From Caprimulgus europaeus (taxonomy: Eukaryota; Chordata; Aves; Caprimulgiformes; Caprimulgidae), in the NCBI GenBank assembly GCA_907165065.1, contig OU015541.1, positions 4,836,001-4,900,000 of the forward strand: a DNA stretch of 64,000 nt, given 5' to 3'. Below the pieces are notes generated by a model. That model saw only the letters and a program-made list of their open reading frames with translations, did no database searches and was not told where the DNA came from. Shown here piece by piece: positions 62,501 through 64,000 of the stretch. Made by a program: the position numbers and the translations under genes. The first letter of the stretch is position 1. Every line of letters starts with the position of its first letter.

Positions 62501-63842
62501 GTAGTTGAAATGAAGAAGGTGATGGGTGATGGCAAGGTGTTGTGAAACTTAAAAAAAAAAAAAAATCTTTGTGATGAGCAAACATGACAAGAGATACTTT
62601 TTGGGAGACAGAAGAGCTTCTGTTGTCAAAACAATTAAGAGTGGAGTGGAGCTAGAAATGAGCCAGAAGAGCAATATTATATAAAGGTAAAACAGCAAAA
62701 GGGAACAAAATTGCATGAGTCATGGGGATGGAAAGGACAGGAGGAAAAGGAAGTGGGAAAGGATAAAGCCAAGAAATGGAAAACCCCTCAGAATGATTTC
62801 CATTCTGAGCTGCTGAAGCAGGGTAAGAGCAGAAGCAGGCAGCGTTGCTCAGTAAACCACAGCAGGTAGGAGTGGGCTTGGTGAAAGTGGCTGGGGGCTG
62901 GGACCTCAGATAGGACACAGGGCATGAGGGGGTGGGTGGAGAACAAAAGGCAACCAGAGCAGATGGGGAAGGTGTAAAGATTGACTAGAAAGAATGGGTA
63001 GGAAGATCTGTAATCGCTGCATGGCGCTCCCCACAAACTAGGATAAAGCATTATCTCTACAGCTCTGCATTTCTTGATTGTCAGGCAGTAAATGTAAACC
63101 CTCCAGCTGCTAGGCTGTGCCTGGCTGCTCTGGTCCCACGGAACTGCTGTCACGAATGTGCTCTGCTAGAGCACAGTTGCACGAAAGGAGCTTGGGTTAG
63201 CTTATCTGTGCTCCTGGTATTGAACTTCACTTGTATTTGCAGCATGTTGTAGACAAAGTGATGATAGAGACAGTGTGGGCTGTGTATTGACATTGTTCTC
63301 CTGAGCCAGGACAAGCAATTTCAGGCTTGGCACAGAAGTTTAAGAAATGTTTTTAAGAGATCTTCACAGCAGTCAGTGCTAATACCAAAGGGGCACTATG
63401 CCAAGATTGGATCATCTCATAATCCAACTAATCCCATTATGCCAAGCTTTCTGTGGTCCCTCAGTTTGGTAGCAGTCTCAAAAAATCACTGGTTTAGTAC
63501 TGATTGTTAACCTAGTATGGGCTGAGCTGAACAAGGTGCTCTGACCCTTTAATGCAGTGACAAATTTGACTCCTCATGAAGCAGCTCAGTAGGAATATTT
63601 TTTAACATTTTATAATTAAAAAACCAAAACAAAACCAAAAAACATTTTATATCCAATACCTGCATCTTCTTTCAGCTCATCCAAATGCAGATCCTCACCC
63701 AGCGAGGTTGCATTCGTTGTGGCTGCTGTTGTACTCTCTTGCTGCACCTCTTCTGAGGCAAGTGCTTGGCACACAGGAGCTGGTGGGTCACTCTGCGTTG
63801 CTCTCGTGGCATCGTCACCAGTGCAGGCTTTGCCTTCATTAT
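20534..63842 (-). CDS. PHACTR3: PHACTR3, phosphatase and actin regulator 3 (5'-partial, 10 exons in window)
   Basis: PHACTR proteins bind G-actin through RPEL motifs and protein phosphatase 1 (PP1) through their C-terminus. They direct PP1 to cytoskeletal and nuclear-scaffold substrates. Ten - strand exons chain in phase and encode the last ~467 residues; mammalian PHACTR3 has about 559. In fragment numbering there are three RPEL motifs: RPSKQEL (from ~318), RPAVEEL (~356) and RPTVDEL (~394). The RVxF-like PP1 docking site LIRF follows at ~406-409, then DRRADKPW and a C-terminal helix ending LTRFHRP. Upstream exons A-D encode a Ser/Pro/Glu-rich disordered region. [30 protein letters not shown] and [15 protein letters not shown] favour PHACTR3 over its paralogues. 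So does the tail-to-tail neighbour SYCP2, the arrangement I recall in human. The N-terminal RPEL and start codon lie beyond the right edge. Introns are large, one about 20 kb. Confidence 0.95.
20550..22712 (-). other. PHACTR3: PHACTR3 last intron (2.2 kb)
   Basis: This intron splits the final Arg codon and separates the PP1-binding helix from the terminal RFHRP exon. Apart from the CR1 fragment at 22391-22632 I see only unique non-coding sequence. Confidence 0.85.
22391..22632 (-). mobile_element. CR1 LINE, 5'-truncated 3' end
   Basis: Reading on + from TAGAATCCCAGACTGGTTTG, the sequence follows the reverse complement of the avian CR1 3' region. It passes GGTTGGGAAGGACCTTAAAG, ACTAGACCAGGTTGCTCAAA and TTCTCTGGGCAACCTGGGCC, and fades after AATCTAAACCTGCCCTCC. 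The element is therefore on the - strand, in sense with PHACTR3, with its 3' end at the left and most of its length missing. It cannot encode a protein. It is the main clue that the host is a bird or other sauropsid. Confidence 0.93.
22713..22789 (-). CDS. PHACTR3: PHACTR3 window exon I
   Basis: Acceptor ATTTCCTAG, donor ACAAG|GTCAGT (77 bases). It encodes [20 protein letters not shown], then SKHLT and a split Arg. This is the amphipathic PP1-binding helix. It lies about 80 bases from a CR1 insertion on its 3' side. Confidence 0.95.
23673..23813 (-). CDS. PHACTR3: PHACTR3 window exon H (third C-terminal RPEL motif and PP1 docking)
   Basis: Acceptor TTTAATACAG, donor AAG|GTATTG (47 codons). 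It starts [19 protein letters not shown], so the last RPEL motif runs straight into the LIRF PP1 docking site. [16 protein letters not shown] follows. In PHACTR family structures the Arg and the Trp of this segment contact PP1. Confidence 0.96.
24676..24737 (-). CDS. PHACTR3: PHACTR3 window exon G (RPEL linker helix)
   Basis: Acceptor ATTCTCTGCAG, donor AAG|GTAAAA (62 bases). It encodes [20 protein letters not shown], the charged helix linking two RPEL motifs. The acceptor is preceded by an unusually long T-rich tract. Confidence 0.95.
24738..28729 (-). other. PHACTR3: PHACTR3 intron F-G (4 kb)
   Basis: Unique non-coding sequence. The T-rich tract beside the acceptor (A-rich on +, 24752-24780) is the only low-complexity element noted. 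I recognise no gene or transposon. The introns 22790-23672 and 23814-24675 are likewise featureless. Confidence 0.75.
24752..24780 (-). repeat. Poly-T polypyrimidine tract before exon G
   Basis: On the - strand an almost pure T run of about 29 bases, broken by single C residues, lies 14-43 bases upstream of exon G. It probably serves as a very strong polypyrimidine tract and may be length-variable. Confidence 0.7.
28730..28785 (-). CDS. PHACTR3: PHACTR3 window exon F (second C-terminal RPEL motif)
   Basis: Acceptor TTTTTCCGCAG, donor AAAC|GTGAGT. This 56-base exon encodes [18 protein letters not shown]. It is separated from exon E by a 20-kb intron, yet the split Lys codon joins exactly. Confidence 0.95.
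29532..29549. repeat. (CA)n microsatellite
   Basis: About eight CA units lie in the large PHACTR3 intron. Confidence 0.85.
31024..31127. repeat. 52-bp tandem duplication, two copies
   Basis: The unit beginning GTGTAAGGACATTTTGTTTC (31024) recurs at 31076 as GTGTAAGAACATTTTGTTTC. Both copies share TTCAGAAGAAGCCTCT near their ends. Only about three substitutions separate the copies, so the duplication is recent. Confidence 0.9.
31130..32070. promoter_or_regulatory. CpG-rich island inside the PHACTR3 intron
   Basis: By eye there are some 45 CpG dinucleotides in about 940 bases, while CpG is rare in nearly all the rest of the window. GC content is also clearly higher than in the flanks. A CpG island inside an intron suggests an alternative or antisense promoter, or a recently unmethylated element. 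No TATA box or initiation codon context supports a particular start. Confidence 0.45.
36625..36636. promoter_or_regulatory. Optimal MEF2-type motif
   Basis: GCTAAAAATAGC equals the best known MEF2 binding sequence (YTAWWWWTAR core with GC flanks). It is in the 20-kb PHACTR3 intron. A site of this quality can occur by chance; enhancer function is inference. Confidence 0.35.
39834..39852. repeat. Poly-T / CTTT low-complexity run
   Basis: A T-run with interspersed C residues lies in the large PHACTR3 intron, with no flanking element recognised. Confidence 0.6.
43806..43815. promoter_or_regulatory. MEF2-type motif
   Basis: TTATTTTTAG (CTAAAAATAA on -) matches the MEF2 core. It is close to TGACAGCTGATC (43895 region), which resembles a TGACAG/E-box pair. 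The mix of motifs hints at an intronic enhancer but proves nothing. Confidence 0.25.
46559..46573. repeat. Poly-T run
   Basis: A T homopolymer of about 15 bases lies in the large PHACTR3 intron. Confidence 0.7.
47761..47792. repeat. Perfect palindrome, 14-bp arms, 4-base loop
   Basis: CTTAGCTGAGGGCA is followed by the loop CGCT and then its exact complement TGCCCTCAGCTAAG. The hairpin would form in RNA from either strand. It has no T-run behind it and no known-family match. Confidence 0.85.
48825..48978 (-). CDS. PHACTR3: PHACTR3 window exon E (first C-terminal RPEL motif)
   Basis: Acceptor GTCCCAG, donor AA|GTAAGT (154 bases). The sequence [20 protein letters not shown] leads into [10 protein letters not shown], an RPEL G-actin-binding motif, then [18 protein letters not shown]. 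The basic KCKK cluster before the motif is typical of the family. Confidence 0.96.
49482..49537. repeat. Compound (TG)(TA)(CA)(TACA)(TA) microsatellite
   Basis: TGTGTGTATATATG is followed by a CA run, ACATACATAC and ATATATATAAG. The TG and CA runs can pair, so it may fold back on itself. Confidence 0.8.
51674..51692. repeat. Poly-T run
   Basis: A T homopolymer of about 18 bases lies in PHACTR3 intron D-E. Confidence 0.7.
51894..51942. repeat. Two adjacent short hairpins
   Basis: CTGGACTT pairs with AAGTCCAG (51894-51901 and 51911-51918). One base later CAAAACCTT pairs with AAGGTTTTG (51920-51928 and 51934-51942). Both loops contain TTTGC. Function is unknown. Confidence 0.6.
53926..54173 (-). 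CDS. PHACTR3: PHACTR3 window exon D
   Basis: Acceptor CCACCCACAG, donor TCTG|GTAAGG (248 bases). It encodes [19 protein letters not shown], then a highly charged segment with [19 protein letters not shown] and [13 protein letters not shown]. These blocks match mammalian PHACTR3 and not PHACTR1, 2 or 4 as I remember them. Confidence 0.95.
54174..55154 (-). other. PHACTR3: PHACTR3 intron C-D (1 kb)
   Basis: Unique non-coding sequence; no repeat or gene recognised. Confidence 0.8.
55155..55419 (-). CDS. PHACTR3: PHACTR3 window exon C
   Basis: Acceptor TTTTGACAG, donor ACAG|GTACCT. At 265 bases it is the longest PHACTR3 exon here. It includes [13 protein letters not shown] and the conserved block [20 protein letters not shown], followed by RQD. 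Confidence 0.93.
55420..59295 (-). other. PHACTR3: PHACTR3 intron B-C (3.9 kb)
   Basis: Unique non-coding sequence. I see no exon, RNA gene or transposon in it. Confidence 0.75.
59296..59499 (-). CDS. PHACTR3: PHACTR3 window exon B
   Basis: Acceptor TTTTCCTACTAG, donor ACAG|GTCAGT (204 bases). The product is Pro/Ser-rich: [20 protein letters not shown], later [16 protein letters not shown], and SVTG at the junction. Proline-rich linkers between the N-terminal RPEL and the RPEL array are usual in PHACTRs. Confidence 0.88.
59500..63659 (-). other. PHACTR3: PHACTR3 intron A-B (4.2 kb)
   Basis: Non-coding, with a (TTG)n run at 59681-59699 and a poly-A run at 62550-62564. No exon was recognised. 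The short stretch 63843-64000 beyond exon A is the next intron. Confidence 0.75.
59681..59699. repeat. (TTG)n microsatellite
   Basis: Five to six TTG units followed by T-runs. Confidence 0.8.
63660..63842 (-). CDS. PHACTR3: PHACTR3 window exon A
   Basis: On the - strand the acceptor is TGTTTCAG and the donor GCAG|GTATTG, 183 bases with 2-base and 1-base overhangs. It encodes an acidic/Thr-Ala-rich linker ([15 protein letters not shown] ... [10 protein letters not shown]). The frame runs into AKKPSAP of the next exon. Confidence 0.82.
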
Positions 63843-64000
63843 CTGAAACACCAAATCATTGAATCTTAACTAAACCATGAGCAGTGGAAGCTGAAACTCC
63901 CTGCTATCCTCTTGAGAAGAATGAGTCTCAAAACTGCCAGTGCTCAGGGGACTGAGATTTGTCTTAGAGTAGCACGTGATTTCGAACAGTGCTGAGCATC

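Noticed and set aside
1-64000. CRISPR arrays, operons, prophage or insertion sequences
   Set aside because: The window is spliced vertebrate DNA. No regularly spaced repeats or bacterial gene organisation were seen.
17018-64000. tRNA, snRNA or microRNA genes
   Set aside because: I found no tRNA box A/B pair or recognised snRNA. The perfect hairpin at 47761 is too short to be a microRNA precursor on its own.

Overview
The window is vertebrate nuclear DNA, most likely from a bird. It contains two multi-exon genes in convergent, tail-to-tail orientation, and one 5'-truncated CR1 LINE copy of the avian/reptilian type. No prokaryotic, viral or plasmid features were seen. Exons were assigned by reading protein frames across GT-AG (twice GC-AG) junctions and checking that phases chain without a break. 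Gene identities rest on remembered family sequence, not on a database search.

Region 1 (1-17.6 kb, + strand): the 3' two-thirds of SYCP2, a lateral/axial-element protein of the meiotic synaptonemal complex. I place 29 exons from 159 to 17017, giving an open frame of about 1021 codons to TAA. Mammalian SYCP2 has about 1530 residues, so the N-terminal ~500 lie to the left of the window. The window covers the long disordered, Lys/Ser/Asn-rich middle and the C-terminal coiled coil that pairs with SYCP3. Two introns use GC-AG boundaries and one acceptor is a triple NAG repeat.

Region 2 (17.6-20.5 kb): the space between the two convergent 3' ends. It holds the SYCP2 3'UTR with candidate poly(A) signals and the PHACTR3 3'UTR running in from the right.

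Region 3 (20.5-64 kb, - strand): the 3' part of PHACTR3, a phosphatase-and-actin regulator. Ten exons encode the last ~467 residues, including three RPEL actin-binding motifs and the whole C-terminal PP1-binding segment. The first ~90 residues are off the right edge. The last coding exon carries only 16 coding bases, stop included. One 20-kb intron (28786-48824) dominates the region. It contains a CpG-rich island near 31.1-32.1 kb, a 52-bp tandem duplication, a perfect 14-bp-stem palindrome and MEF2-type motifs.

The two genes have no evident functional link. The tail-to-tail SYCP2/PHACTR3 order is the one I recall at human 20q13.33, so this looks like conserved synteny. I found no convincing undescribed system. 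The most distinctive signals are the paired GC-AG introns in SYCP2, the triple-NAG acceptor, the intronic CpG island and several inverted repeats.
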